Source: Robertmurraya sp. FSL R5-0851 (GTDB taxonomy: Bacteria; Bacillota; Bacilli; Bacillales; Cytobacillaceae). From it: 64,000 nt of DNA. Both the position numbers and the translations under genes were made by a program. The notes below the pieces were generated by a model. The model saw nothing but the letters and a program-made list of their open reading frames with translations. It did not search any database and was not told the origin of the DNA. The DNA lies in the NCBI RefSeq assembly GCF_038002965.1, contig NZ_JBBOOE010000001.1, positions 2,461,001-2,525,000 on the forward strand, read 5' to 3'. Below, one piece after another: positions 26,017 to 35,216 of this stretch (position 1 is the stretch's first letter; every line of letters begins with the position of its first letter).

Positions 26017-26733
26017 ATGCTTAGCCAGGAGAACAAGATTCCACTGTATCTTCAATTAAAGGAATCCATTCGTAGTGAGATTGTCAATAAGAAGCTGAAG
26101 TCTGGAGAAAAAATTCCCACGGAAGTGGAATTGAGCGAGAAATATGATATTAGTAGAGTCACCGTGAGAAAAGCGATTACCGAATTAGTTGAAGAAGGCT
26201 ACCTGATTAAAAAACAAGGAAAAGGAACCTTTGTTAGCAAACCGAAAATCGAAAGAAAGATCGTCCATTTCATTAGTTTTTCAGCAGCCTGTGAAGCAAA
26301 CGGGGTAAAAGCGAGCAGCAAGGTGATCAAACGAGAGATTCTTCAGCCGGAACCGGAAGTCATTCAATTGCTTCAGTTGGAACCTGATGATCTTGTCGTC
26401 TATATTCAACGTGTCAGATATGCAGGAGAAAATCCATTAATGCTAGAAAACAACTACTTCCCTTATAACAAATATAAATTCTTATTAAATGAAAACTTAG
26501 ATGGCTCCCTTTATCAAACATTAAAAGAAAAACACCATATTCACCCTTCTAATCCTGGTGAAACATCGTTAGAAATTGTCCGTGCACTAGAGGAAGAAGC
26601 GCAGTTGTTAGAAGTACCTTCCGGTGAGCCTTTGTTTTTAATGAAAACGGTCATTTTTGATCAAAATCACGAACCTGTTCATATCGGAAACCAGCTCATC
26701 GTTGGGGAAGGATATAAATTTACGTTTAGTTAA
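26017..26733 (+). CDS. GntR/HutC-family regulator (FrlR-like)
   Basis: A 238-residue regulator with an N-terminal GntR winged helix (PLYLQLKESIRSEIVNKKLKSGEKIPTEVELSEKY, VTVRKAITEL) and a C-terminal UTRA ligand domain (residues 95-235). It resembles FrlR of B. subtilis, which senses a fructosamine phosphate and represses the frl genes; frlD is in this window, 5 kb away. GAAGGTG precedes the ATG. The neighbouring ABC transporter remnant may once have been its target. Identification among HutC-type regulators is tentative. Confidence 0.78.
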   Translation: MLSQENKIPLYLQLKESIRSEIVNKKLKSGEKIPTEVELSEKYDISRVTVRKAITELVEEGYLIKKQGKGTFVSKPKIERKIVHFISFSAACEANGVKASSKVIKREILQPEPEVIQLLQLEPDDLVVYIQRVRYAGENPLMLENNYFPYNKYKFLLNENLDGSLYQTLKEKHHIHPSNPGETSLEIVRALEEEAQLLEVPSGEPLFLMKTVIFDQNHEPVHIGNQLIVGEGYKFTFS

Positions 26734-26734
26734 A

Positions 26735-26785
26735 AAAACCCGAATAGCTCTCCACTTCGTACAAGTGGAAACTATTCGGGTTTTA
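26735..26785. terminator. Bidirectional terminator
   Basis: AACCCGAATAG and CTATTCGGGTT enclose a second stem, TCCACTT/AAGTGGA. Ts follow on both strands, serving the GntR and kinase genes. Confidence 0.92.
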
Positions 26786-26806
26786 TGTTTGCTTGATAAT
26801 TTTTTA

Positions 26807-28045
26807 TTATACTGATGGAAATTGAATCGTAAACCTCGTCCCTTTTCCTTGTTTGCTTCTTACCGATATCGTACCCTTCATCGAATGGACAATTTTGTAA
26901 CAAAGAGACAGCCCGACTCCCGTTCCTTTATCTTTTGTCGAATAAAAAGGGGTACCGAGATATTTCAGTTGTGTTTCTGACATGCCTTGACCATTATCTT
27001 CAATCTCTACTATTACATATTTTCCATTTTGATAAGCACTAACCATTATTTCGCCTTTTTCTCCAATCGCTTCTATGCTGTTTTTAAGAAGGTTTACAAA
27101 AACTTGCTTGATTTCTGAACTGTCCCCTTTGATTAACAGTCTATCTTCTAATGAAGAAACGATGGAAATGGTTTGAAGATTCGTAAATGACCTCATCAGT
27201 TCGATAATATTTTCTAAGTCCGCCTTTAAGTTGAGAATTTTCAAGTCGGTCGTAGCTGGCTTAGCTAAGGACAGGTACTCAGATAAGATGACCTGTGAGT
27301 GATCTAATTCTTCCATTGAAATATGTATGTATCTTCTTTGAGACTCAGTTAAATTTTCATCATCACTCATAAGCTGTAGAAAGCCTCGAACAGCGGTCAT
27401 CGGATTTCTTACCTCATGCGCTACTGATGCGGCAAGCTGACCAACCACATCGAACTTTTCTGCCCGTTGCACTTTAAGCTCTAATTCCATCTGCTTGTTC
27501 ATATTTTCAAAAATAAACATTGCTGACAATAAAGTTAGCCAAGTGATGAAAGAAAAGGTAAAAACGATTCCTATTTCCTGAGAGTGATTCGTATAAACCA
27601 GCAAAATTCCTCTCGTAATAGTTATAAGTCCATAAAGAGTACTAATTAAAAAGATCTTTTTAAAATCACTATATGTACGAAATTTCTTTGCTACAAGAAT
27701 AAGTAATCCACTTATAATTCCAAAATTTATCACTGTTATTAATGGGGGATCATCATTAAAAATGATTTTATAAACAACGGTAATACCGATAATCAATAAT
27801 CCACATGGATTGCTTCCATATAGAAAAGCAATAATGATAGGAACCATTTTTAAATCAAAATAAAATGTATCATAATAATTAATTGAAAATGTTAGGGTTA
27901 GCAAAAGAGAGATGGTTAGAACCAATACAAGCATTGGTTTAAACCGTTGTCTAGACCCTTTTTTCTGAAATAACAAATGGTACGTCCAAATAGGAAAAAG
28001 CACCATTAACACTTGATTTAAAATGAGTTCTATTCCATGAAGCAT
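26807..28045 (-). CDS. KinB-like sporulation/stress sensor histidine kinase
   Basis: A 412-residue membrane kinase. Residues 5-180 hold six or so hydrophobic helices of the 5TM/LytS-like sensor type. The dimerisation domain carries the phospho-accepting His210 in VAHEVRNPMTAVRG, and the ATPase domain has the N box (VNLLKNSIEAI), EIEDNGQGMS and GTGVGLSLCYKIV. The layout matches KinB, which feeds phosphate to Spo0F in the sporulation phosphorelay. There is no adjacent response regulator, as is usual for sporulation kinases. AGGGGGA precedes the ATG. Confidence 0.82.
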   Translation of the reverse strand: MLHGIELILNQVLMVLFPIWTYHLLFQKKGSRQRFKPMLVLVLTISLLLTLTFSINYYDTFYFDLKMVPIIIAFLYGSNPCGLLIIGITVVYKIIFNDDPPLITVINFGIISGLLILVAKKFRTYSDFKKIFLISTLYGLITITRGILLVYTNHSQEIGIVFTFSFITWLTLLSAMFIFENMNKQMELELKVQRAEKFDVVGQLAASVAHEVRNPMTAVRGFLQLMSDDENLTESQRRYIHISMEELDHSQVILSEYLSLAKPATTDLKILNLKADLENIIELMRSFTNLQTISIVSSLEDRLLIKGDSSEIKQVFVNLLKNSIEAIGEKGEIMVSAYQNGKYVIVEIEDNGQGMSETQLKYLGTPFYSTKDKGTGVGLSLCYKIVHSMKGTISVRSKQGKGTRFTIQFPSV

Positions 28046-28162
28046 GGAGCCCGTCCCCCTGTAAAATACTTGCCATACAATAATATTTTTTCTCTATCAT
28101 TTATTCGCTAAAAATCTTCTAATTCCTTTATCCGACAAAAAAAGCCAATAAATTTGTTTAAA

Positions 28163-28190
28163 TAAAAAAGAGCAATCACTAAGATTGCTC
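28163..28190 (-). terminator. Intrinsic terminator of tatC
   Basis: GAGCAATC and GATTGCTC form an 8-bp stem followed by TTTTTT on the minus strand. Confidence 0.9.
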
Positions 28191-28214
28191 CTCCAACGGT
28201 TTCTATGTTATTTG

Positions 28215-28964
28215 CTAGCTCACTTCGCTATAAGCCTCCGCCTCCTCTTTCGCCTCATCCTTTAACTTCTTTTTGTAAACAATTTTGGAAAGAGATAAAC
28301 TCACTTCATAAAGCACAAGCAACGGAATGATGACCAGAAAATCTGAAACAAAATCCGGTGGTGTGATAAGAATGGATACCACGATAAGCACAAAATACGA
28401 GATCTTTCTCGCTTTTACTAGTCTCATTGGATTAAGAATTCCTAATCTTGTTAAAAACAAGACGACCAGTGGCATTTCAAACAGAAAGCCAAAGGGCAAT
28501 GTAAGATTGATTAAGAAGCTAAAGTATTTTTCGGCTGTAAACATGGTCTGAAATTGTCCCTCAGAAAGCCCCATCAAAAACCCTAATACGATTGGAAACA
28601 AAACAAAGTACCCGAAACTGATTCCTAAAATAAATAATAGAAAAAAGCCAGGGATAAACCGGAGTGTTACCTCCCTTTCCTTCTTATGTAATGCGGGTGT
28701 GACAAACCTCCACACTTGATAAGCCGCTACAGGAATGGTAAATGCAAAAGCACATACACCTGATAACATCATATACACCCACAAAATATCGCTCGGCCCA
28801 AGTACGGCAAGCTTTTCATCTAGGTCCCTTATTAACCAATTATATAAGTCATTCACAAAAATAAAAGCTCCCGTAAGGAAAATCATGAAGGCACCTAATG
28901 TGATGATGATTCGTTTCCGAAGCTCTTCTAAATGCTCTACTAAATGGACATCCCTGTTTTGCAT
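28215..28964 (-). CDS. tatC: Twin-arginine translocase subunit TatC
   Basis: A 249-residue TatC with six membrane helices. It opens VHLVEHLEELRKRIIITLG, the conserved cytoplasmic signal-recognition segment, and has YQVWRFVTPALHKKER in the first cytoplasmic loop and FLLFILGISFGYFVLFP. With TatA it exports folded proteins bearing an SRRxFLK signal. The ATG at 28964 has GGGGG 7 bases upstream; the frame extends to 28991 without a site. It follows tatA with a hairpin in between. Confidence 0.93.
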   Translation of the reverse strand: MQNRDVHLVEHLEELRKRIIITLGAFMIFLTGAFIFVNDLYNWLIRDLDEKLAVLGPSDILWVYMMLSGVCAFAFTIPVAAYQVWRFVTPALHKKEREVTLRFIPGFFLLFILGISFGYFVLFPIVLGFLMGLSEGQFQTMFTAEKYFSFLINLTLPFGFLFEMPLVVLFLTRLGILNPMRLVKARKISYFVLIVVSILITPPDFVSDFLVIIPLLVLYEVSLSLSKIVYKKKLKDEAKEEAEAYSEVS

Positions 28965-28989
28965 CTGTTTGCCCCCTCTTATTCGTTCC

Positions 28990-29029
28990 ATAAAATAAGA
29001 TGTAAGTAGGAATAACCACTTACATCTTA
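28990..29029 (-). terminator. Hairpin between tatA and tatC
   Basis: TAAGATGTAAGT and ACTTACATCTTA form a 12-bp perfect stem followed by TTTTATGG on the minus strand. It may attenuate tatC relative to tatA. Confidence 0.7.
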
Positions 29030-29039
29030 CAAATTCCTT

Positions 29040-29225
29040 TTAATTTATTTTTTCCTCTTTTTTCACAGGTGCATCATCTGATACTAACTCTCGCGTGGAT
29101 TTTTTAAACTCTTTTAACGTGGAACCCACTGCTCGGCCAAGTTCAGGCAGCTTTGAGGGACCAAAAATAATTAATGCAATCACAAGCAAAAGGATTAAGC
29201 CAGGTACTCCTATATTTTGAAACAA
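29040..29225 (-). CDS. tatA: Twin-arginine translocase subunit TatA
   Basis: A 61-residue TatA: a short periplasm-type start, one membrane helix ([17 protein letters not shown]), the hinge [13 protein letters not shown] and an amphipathic helix ([13 protein letters not shown]), then a charged tail. TTG at 29225 is chosen as start because GAGGAGG lies just upstream and the product then begins FQNIGVPG like other TatA proteins; the longer GTG frame from 29246 would include the ribosome site. It forms an operon with tatC. Confidence 0.9.
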   Translation of the reverse strand: MFQNIGVPGLILLLVIALIIFGPSKLPELGRAVGSTLKEFKKSTRELVSDDAPVKKEEKIN

Positions 29226-29390
29226 TCGAAAAACCTCCTCATTCACTAGTATTTGTTATTAATAGTTTTGATTATAGGGGAGGGAAAAACCAAAACCAAT
29301 GAAGCTACTGTAAAAAAGTGTTATGAAATTATTAATAGTGAAAATAGAATTCACCTCTCCCCAACAGCACTTTAGGAAATAGGTAAGCCA

Positions 29391-30582
29391 ATGACTAACG
29401 GTACAGCGATTCCAGGAGCTTTTGATGGAATGGCCGCTTTCGAAGGACCGAACAACTACTGTTCTAGTTCGTAACCACGAATTAGGGACAAGCGCCACCA
29501 ACCCAGTTATTGGAACAAACCCTTATAGCCCTGCAGCTGTAGGTGGTACAACGACACTAATCATTAATAATGCTAGAAACGTAGTAAAGGAATATGTAAG
29601 TTCTTCAGGTACGATCAGAAATTGTACAGGTGGAGCCACTCTTTGGGGAACTTGGTTAACTTGTGAAGAAACACGTTCCTCCACACATGGCTATGTATTC
29701 GAAGTTGATCCATTAGATCCAGAAAATGAACTGTCAAGAACACCAATCAAGGACATGGGCCGTTTCTCTCATGAAGCTTGTGCCATCGATCCAGCGACAG
29801 GGTATGTGTACTTGACTGAAGATGCGAGCCCAAGCTATTTATACCGCTTCATTCCAAATGACACGAGTAAAAAACCAGGTGCCTTGCAAAAAGGCGGTAA
29901 ATTATACGCTGCTGCTATTGAAGAAATTGCTTCTCCAAAAGCAAGTACCTTTAAAACAGGACAAACGATTGGAATTGTGTGGAAGGAATTGAATCCGGAT
30001 TTATGTCGTGAGGATGCAAAAGCACAAGGTTGTATCGAATTTAAAAAGCTAGAAGGAGCCTTTTTCCAAGCCGGTGTGTTCTGGTTTGATGACAGCTCGG
30101 CTGGGGAGAAAACTCTTGGACGTATTTACCGCTACATACCAGCTACCAATTCCTTGGAGCTATTCTATGAAGCAACCGATCGAGAACTAATGGAGTCACC
30201 GGATAATATTTGCATGACACCTTGGGGAGATTTATGGTTTGCAGAGGATGGATCCGGAAACGACCGTATCATGGGGATTACACCAGAAGGAAACATCTAT
30301 CCTTTTGCGAATAACCGTTTAAGTGGCTCAGAATTAGCTGGTCCGATATTCTCACCTGATGGCAAAACACTCTTTGTTAATATTCAAACACCAGGTAAGA
30401 CGTTTGCGATTTGGGGACCATTCGCTCGCAGCAACTCCGCACGAGCGAGAGAAATGTCTTATTCTTCTCCTGGCAAGCTGTTTGCACCAAATGTGTCAGA
30501 TAAACTAAAGTCATTCGCTGAAAATCAAGGGATCTCTGTTCTTGAAGCAGCTGCTTTTGAGCGTCATGGAGTGAAAATTTAA
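29391..30582 (+). pseudogene. PhoX-type (DUF839) phosphatase, N-terminally deleted and frameshifted
   Basis: The frame from 29422 encodes a 380-residue C-terminal part of a PhoX-family alkaline phosphatase: VLVRNHELG, GGATLWGTWLTCEETRSS, GRFSHEACAIDPATGYVYLTED, SPDNICMTPWGDLWFAEDG, GPIFSPDGKTLFVNIQTPG. Just upstream, NGTAIPGAFDGMAAFEGPNN is in another frame, consistent with a 2-base loss near 29450. Before 29391 there is a stop and no further similarity, so the Tat signal and first 60-100 residues are gone. It lies head to head with tatA, whose product would export such enzymes. Almost certainly inactive. Confidence 0.85.
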
Positions 30583-30589
30583 GAAAAAT

Positions 30590-30641
30590 AGGAAAAGGCA
30601 CCTACTGTGAAGTGACACAGTAGAGTAGATGCCTTTTTCCT
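30590..30641. terminator. Bidirectional terminator
   Basis: GGAAAAGGCACCTACT pairs with AGTAGATGCCTTTTTCC around an inner hairpin CTGTG/CACAG. It separates the PhoX remnant and the PBP gene. Confidence 0.88.
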
Positions 30642-30648
30642 AAAAACT

Positions 30649-32769
30649 CTAATCATCATTCTTACCTTTTTTCTTTTCTTTCTCTCGTTCTTTTTGTTCC
30701 TTTTCTCTTTCCTTTTCTTTTTCTCTTTCCTCTTTTTCTCTCTCCTTCTCGTCGTCTTCGTTTTCATCCTCCTCGTCTTCATGTTCTTCGTTTTCTTCCT
30801 CTTCTTCCTCTTTTTCTTCTTCGTCTTCTTCCTCTTCTTTTCTCGCATCAAGATACTTTCTTTCTATAGAAGAAAGGTCAAATTCTTTTTCGGTGAACAC
30901 TGAGGAGGACCGACTAAATATTTCTTTAAATAAAATGGTAACGGTGGAACTGCTTGATGTGGTTAGAAAATGATTTTCATCAGTTTGATCGTACCCCATC
31001 CAAACCGCTCCTACCATTTCAGGAGAATACCCGACAAACCAGTGATCCTTTGTTCCAGCCTCGTTAGCAAATGGAAGTTCGGTCGTTCCAGTTTTTCCAG
31101 CGATATCCCACCCACTTACCTTTACATTTTTTCCTGTCCCTTCTTCAACGACCCCTTTTAACATATACGTCATTTTCTCAGAAACCTCAGGGTCCGTCAC
31201 CTTGATCGCATGATTTTTCCATTGTGCGATCACTTTTCCTTCTGCATCTTCAATACGGGTAATTGAATGGGCATTTATTCGTACCCCTTTGTTAGCGAAT
31301 GTAGAATAGGCCTGTGCCATGGTTAAAGGGGAGACCCCTTTGTGTAAGCCGCCCAGAGTCATACCGGCTGTTTGGTCTTCTTCCGTCAATGGTATACCAA
31401 AGCGTTCTACGGCATTTACCCCATATTTCACCCCCATTTTCTGCAAAAGCCAGACGGGTGGCACATTATAAGAGTGAACCAAGGCATCATACATCGTTAC
31501 CTCTCCACGGAATCGTTTGTCATAATTCAATGGCTGATATCCATTAATATCGATCGGACGATCTTGAAGCTTATCAAATATGTCATATCCTTGTTCAAGG
31601 GCAGGGGTATATGCAGCTAATGGTTTCATCGTAGAGCCTGGCTGACGCTCCAATTGAGTCGCACGGTTAAACCCTCTGAATACATGTTCTCCTCGGCCTC
31701 CCACAAGGGCCGTAATTCCTCCAGTCGCTGGGTCAATAAAAGCTGCCCCACTTTGAAGCAACTGATCAGACGTACTTTCAGGAAATAAGCTATTATCGTT
31801 ATACACTTCCTCGGCCGCGTTCTGAATGACTGGATTTAGTTCTGTATAAATTCTCAAACCACCTGACAAAATTTCGTTCTCGGTTAGTTCATATTGTTCA
31901 ATCGCTTCTGCAATGATATGGTCGACATAATAAGGATATTTCCCTTTATATCCATCGATCTTTTTCCCTTCTAGAACGATGGGCTGTTCTTTTGCTTGTT
32001 TTCGTTCCGCTCCCGTGATATAGCCTTCTTTTTCCATTAGTGATAAAACAAGATCTCTTCGTTCCACCGAACCTTCCATATCTTTAAAAGGAGACAAGAT
32101 GGACGGTGCTTTAATTAATCCTGCAATCATGGCCGATTCCCCAAGAGTCAATGCGCTAACATCCTTTCCAAAGTACGTCTGGGCAGCACGTTGGATTCCC
32201 CATGCCCCTTCACCAAAGTAAATTTGGTTTAAGTACCCTTCCATGATTTCATCTTTCGAATACTTTTGTTCTATTCTTTTAGTAATAATAAGTTCCTTAA
32301 ACTTTCTCGTATATGTCCGTTCGTGTGTTAAAAAAGCATTCTTAGCCAGCTGCTGCGTTAGTGTACTACCACCAGCAACAACTTCTCCGCTCAAGGTGTT
32401 TTTTATCAATGCCTTCGCAATGGCAAAATAGTTAATTCCGTCATGCTTATAAAACCTCTGGTCCTCTGTTGCAATTACCGCATGTACAACGTCTTCCGGA
32501 ATTTTCTCTATACTTACCCCTTCAATATTAGAAGAGGCAATTTTACTTGCGACCTCTCCCCTTTGATCAAAAATGATAGTTGGTTGTGGTGCAGGTTCTT
32601 CTAACTTGCTCACGTCTGTTGTCCAGATTAAGATATTAAAAATCATAAAGAAAACGAGAGCCACACCAATAGCCGCTGCTAGAATCTTCATTTTTGTGCT
32701 CTTTGAAGTAAAGGCATTCCAAGAAAACTTTGATGCCCTTCTTTGTTGTCGTCTTTCCATTCTTCCCAC
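30649..32769 (-). CDS. Class A penicillin-binding protein with charged C-terminal tail
   Basis: A bifunctional peptidoglycan synthase of 706 residues. One membrane anchor (about 28-49) is followed by a GT51 glycosyltransferase (VIATEDQRFYKHDGI, GGSTLTQQLAKNAFL) and a transpeptidase with STMK at 379-382, SYN at 433-435 and KTGT at 559-562. The last ~65 residues are an almost pure Glu/Lys/Asp/Arg tail, acidic first, then mixed and basic. It resembles PbpF/PbpG-type enzymes of Bacillus, some of which act in spore wall synthesis. Start chosen at GTG 32769 with GGGGG 8 bases before; GTG 32784 and ATG 32760 are alternatives. Confidence 0.88.
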   Translation of the reverse strand: MGRMERRQQRRASKFSWNAFTSKSTKMKILAAAIGVALVFFMIFNILIWTTDVSKLEEPAPQPTIIFDQRGEVASKIASSNIEGVSIEKIPEDVVHAVIATEDQRFYKHDGINYFAIAKALIKNTLSGEVVAGGSTLTQQLAKNAFLTHERTYTRKFKELIITKRIEQKYSKDEIMEGYLNQIYFGEGAWGIQRAAQTYFGKDVSALTLGESAMIAGLIKAPSILSPFKDMEGSVERRDLVLSLMEKEGYITGAERKQAKEQPIVLEGKKIDGYKGKYPYYVDHIIAEAIEQYELTENEILSGGLRIYTELNPVIQNAAEEVYNDNSLFPESTSDQLLQSGAAFIDPATGGITALVGGRGEHVFRGFNRATQLERQPGSTMKPLAAYTPALEQGYDIFDKLQDRPIDINGYQPLNYDKRFRGEVTMYDALVHSYNVPPVWLLQKMGVKYGVNAVERFGIPLTEEDQTAGMTLGGLHKGVSPLTMAQAYSTFANKGVRINAHSITRIEDAEGKVIAQWKNHAIKVTDPEVSEKMTYMLKGVVEEGTGKNVKVSGWDIAGKTGTTELPFANEAGTKDHWFVGYSPEMVGAVWMGYDQTDENHFLTTSSSSTVTILFKEIFSRSSSVFTEKEFDLSSIERKYLDARKEEEEDEEEKEEEEEENEEHEDEEDENEDDEKEREKEEREKEKEREKEQKEREKEKKKGKNDD

Positions 32770-32889
32770 GTCATTTTCCCCCACTATTTAAACATAAAAA
32801 GTCTCCACTTGTTTTACTACCCGTTTTTATTAGAAGTAATGCACTGAATCATTATAAATAATAAAACTTCACGTTCAAACGTTTTTTCA

Positions 32890-32926
32890 ATAAATAGGGC
32901 GTTCATCCTAGTGGATAAACGCCCTA
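32890..32926 (-). terminator. Intrinsic terminator
   Basis: TAGGGCGTT and AACGCCCTA form the stem; TTTATT follows on the minus strand. It ends the 46-codon gene. Confidence 0.75.
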
Positions 32927-32945
32927 CTTTAATGGTCTACCTTTA

Positions 32946-33086
32946 TTAACTATTGTCTGACTTCTTTGTTTCATTCTCTTCAACTGCATTTTCTAACCCA
33001 TAACCCGTTGAACTAATCTCTAGCTTTTCTTCATTTTCTGCTTTCATTTGATGAATACTTTTGTACTCACTGTTTTCTTTTTCCAT
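32946..33086 (-). CDS. Small hydrophilic protein (46 aa)
   Basis: A 46-residue, Glu/Lys/Ser-rich protein (MEKENSEYKSIHQMKAENEE, ending ETKKSDNS) of the sort often made in spores, but no family is recognised. The ATG at 33086 has GGGAGGG upstream; the frame upstream to 33128 lies inside a repeat unit. Confidence 0.55.
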   Translation of the reverse strand: MEKENSEYKSIHQMKAENEEKLEISSTGYGLENAVEENETKKSDNS

Positions 33087-33121
33087 ATGGACCCTCCCGA
33101 AACTTAATATGTTTATATGGT

Positions 33122-33245
33122 GCGCCATGAGAAAAACTTTATGACATAATAGGAGAGAAATCAGAAGAATTGCGTCATAAGAAAAGGTTTATGACGTGAG
33201 AGACCAAAAAACAGAAGCCTACGCGTCATAAGAAACCGTTTATAA
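33122..33245. repeat. 51-bp hairpin repeats with GCGTCATAA arms (copy B, reversed)
   Basis: Three units start at 33122, 33172 and 33223. Each has GCGTCATAA - 8 bases - TTATGACGT (arms partly decayed in the outer units), with spacers reading CCAAAAAACAGAAG. This is the reverse complement of the array at 19819-19970. Confidence 0.88.
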
Positions 33246-33280
33246 CTCGAAAGCCAACATTTGCAATTTCTTAATCTAAT

Positions 33281-33310
33281 AAAAAGAGCATGAACTATAG
33301 TCCGATGCTC
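33281..33310 (-). terminator. Intrinsic terminator of MFS gene
   Basis: GAGCAT and ATGCTC form the stem, followed by TTTTT on the minus strand. Confidence 0.7.
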
Positions 33311-33324
33311 TCTTCAACCCTATT

Positions 33325-34476
33325 TTAAAAATTAAACCGCCTTCTTGACCCAATAATAACAAGAATCGCTGGAATGGTACAAATAATCATTCCTAAAAAG
33401 GCAAGATTCGGAGAAATCTCATACAAGAATCCACCTAACAGTGTTAATACAGCCGTGCTCAAGCTTAAAGCAATCGCGGAATAAATTCCTTGAGCATTTG
33501 GAATCTGTTCCTTTGGTAGATTCTTAGTGATATAAGTGATAAACGCGTAATGTGCCACTCCAAAGGATAATGCATGTAAACCTTGAGAGAGTATAAATAC
33601 CCAGATATTGGGGAACAAAAACAAAAGGATCCATCTTAAAGTCGAACCTACTGCCGCTAGCAATAATAAGGAGGAAGTATTCCATTTTTGAAACAAGGAA
33701 TCGGCTTTCATAAAGTAGAAGATTTCAAAAATGACCGCTATGTTAATAATCAAACCGATATAATATTGATTCACTTGTAAGTCTTGTAAATAAATATATC
33801 CATAGTTGTAATAAGAAGCATGTGCTCCTTGTAACAACACAACAATGAGTAATACAATCGGAAAGCTTTTTACTTCTAATAATTTCTGGACAGATAATGC
33901 CCCTTTTCGATTTTGTTTCGATGGTGCCTCTAATAAAATGGTAGGCGTTGGTAAAAAACACATAAATAGCATGAAACCAAGACCGACAAACATACTCCAT
34001 AATATAGCTTGCTCTCCCCACTGCCCTGTTAACATACTAATGATAAAAACGGAAACCACAAACCCAATCGATCCGTATTTTCGACTTTTCCCATAATGTA
34101 CTCCATGATGACTCACCAACACTGCCGCAGCACTTTCGACAGCAGGCAGGAGTGTCGGATAAACAGCACTAAATAGGATCGTAACAACGAATAAGGTTGT
34201 AAACGAAGAAGATGGAATATAAAGAATAGTCGCAATGAGTGAGATAACCGTCAAACTCAGAATCACCTTATGAGCACTTAAAAATCTTGACGCAAAAGGA
34301 AAAGCGAACAGCGTGGAAAGTCCTCTTGCCACTAATCCTATTCCCATAATTAGACTTGCTTCAGTAACACTTAATCCCTTATCTTGTACGAGCCATCCTG
34401 TCCAATAGGGTAAAAATGCACCCCATGTAATAAAAAATACAAAGAAATTTCGTGAAAGCCAATGTTGAATATTCAT
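33325..34476 (-). CDS. MFS transporter (HcaT/YwbF-like)
   Basis: A 383-residue major facilitator with about twelve helices. It has the style of the phenylpropionate/nucleoside-symporter subgroup: WGAFLPYWTGWLVQDKGLS near the start, GLVARGLSTLFAFPFASRF, RKYGSIGFVVS, and HALSFGVAHYAFITYI late. Substrate unknown. The second ATG (34476) is the start, because GGAGGT directly abuts the first. It is divergent from a Crp/Fnr-family regulator, with a 20-bp palindrome between them, so the two probably form a regulated pair. Confidence 0.82.
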   Translation of the reverse strand: MNIQHWLSRNFFVFFITWGAFLPYWTGWLVQDKGLSVTEASLIMGIGLVARGLSTLFAFPFASRFLSAHKVILSLTVISLIATILYIPSSSFTTLFVVTILFSAVYPTLLPAVESAAAVLVSHHGVHYGKSRKYGSIGFVVSVFIISMLTGQWGEQAILWSMFVGLGFMLFMCFLPTPTILLEAPSKQNRKGALSVQKLLEVKSFPIVLLIVVLLQGAHASYYNYGYIYLQDLQVNQYYIGLIINIAVIFEIFYFMKADSLFQKWNTSSLLLLAAVGSTLRWILLFLFPNIWVFILSQGLHALSFGVAHYAFITYITKNLPKEQIPNAQGIYSAIALSLSTAVLTLLGGFLYEISPNLAFLGMIICTIPAILVIIGSRRRFNF

Positions 34477-34524
34477 TTTCATACCTCCGTGATTCTTGCA
34501 TCATATCATGAACACTCATACAAT

Positions 34525-34544
34525 AATATGAGATATCTCATATT
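34525..34544. promoter_or_regulatory. 20-bp perfect palindrome between MFS and Crp/Fnr genes
   Basis: AATATGAGATATCTCATATT is a perfect palindrome located 16 bases before the regulator start and 49 bases from the MFS start. It is the likely operator of the Crp/Fnr-type protein, though the half-site differs from TGTGA. Confidence 0.65.
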
Positions 34545-34559
34545 TTTTCGGAGGAATTC

Positions 34560-35216
34560 ATGCAATTTTTAGTTGAACCTTTACGCAATTACTATCTTAC
34601 AAGATACCCAATCGAATCCCTGTTCTCCTTTCCTATCACACCCTATATTCAAGTATGTCAGTTTGAACGTGGGGAATTTATTTTCCAAGAAGGCTCCTAT
34701 CCTGAGTATTTATACTATCTGGTTGAAGGCAAAGCAAAGCTCTATGTGACCCACGAAAACGGGAAAGTATCACTGATCAATTTTTTGCAAGCCCCTACTT
34801 TTATGGGAGAAATTGAACTTTTAAATGAAGAACGTATATCCAAAGCGATCCAAACCGTTACGAAAGTTACTTGTCTTGCCATTCCCATTCAGGCTTGTAA
34901 AGAGAAGTTGCTCACGGACGCTACTTTTTTAAGGCATTTATGCATTTTTCTCAGTCAAAAAGCAACAACCATATCAGCGAAGTACACCGAAAATCAAGTA
35001 TATCCGTTAATTAACCGGCTGGCTGCTTTTATACTTGTTTCAGCTGATCATGATTTTTACAAAGAAAAACACACCGAAGTCTGTGAATACTTAGGTGTGT
35101 CATACCGTCATTTATTGCATGTATTTGCAAAGCTAGGCGAAGAAGGAACGATAAAGAAACATTCTCGCGGGTTTCTAATTGTCGATCGATCTCGGCTGCA
35201 ACAATTAGCTAAATAA
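34560..35216 (+). CDS. Crp/Fnr-family regulator (YeiL-like)
   Basis: A 218-residue regulator. The cyclic-nucleotide-binding-type beta roll covers residues 25-125 (FERGEFIFQEGSYPEYLYYLVEGKAKLYV, APTFMGEIELLNEE). A helix and a winged helix-turn-helix follow (HTEVCEYLGVSYRHLLHVFAKLGEEGTI). No Fnr-type N-terminal cysteine cluster is present. It resembles YeiL of enterobacteria, a regulator of nucleoside or stationary-phase functions. GGAGGA precedes the ATG. It probably controls the divergent MFS gene. Confidence 0.83.
   Translation: MQFLVEPLRNYYLTRYPIESLFSFPITPYIQVCQFERGEFIFQEGSYPEYLYYLVEGKAKLYVTHENGKVSLINFLQAPTFMGEIELLNEERISKAIQTVTKVTCLAIPIQACKEKLLTDATFLRHLCIFLSQKATTISAKYTENQVYPLINRLAAFILVSADHDFYKEKHTEVCEYLGVSYRHLLHVFAKLGEEGTIKKHSRGFLIVDRSRLQQLAK

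Noticed and set aside
25804..26055. 83-residue membrane-like ORF on the minus strand
   Set aside because: It spans the GntR start and promoter and a permease remnant in one frame; only the part near 25866-25930 is meaningful, and it belongs to the broken permease.
30694..30903. Phe/Leu-rich 69-residue frame on the plus strand
   Set aside because: It is the complement of the Glu/Lys tail of the penicillin-binding protein and has no ribosome site.
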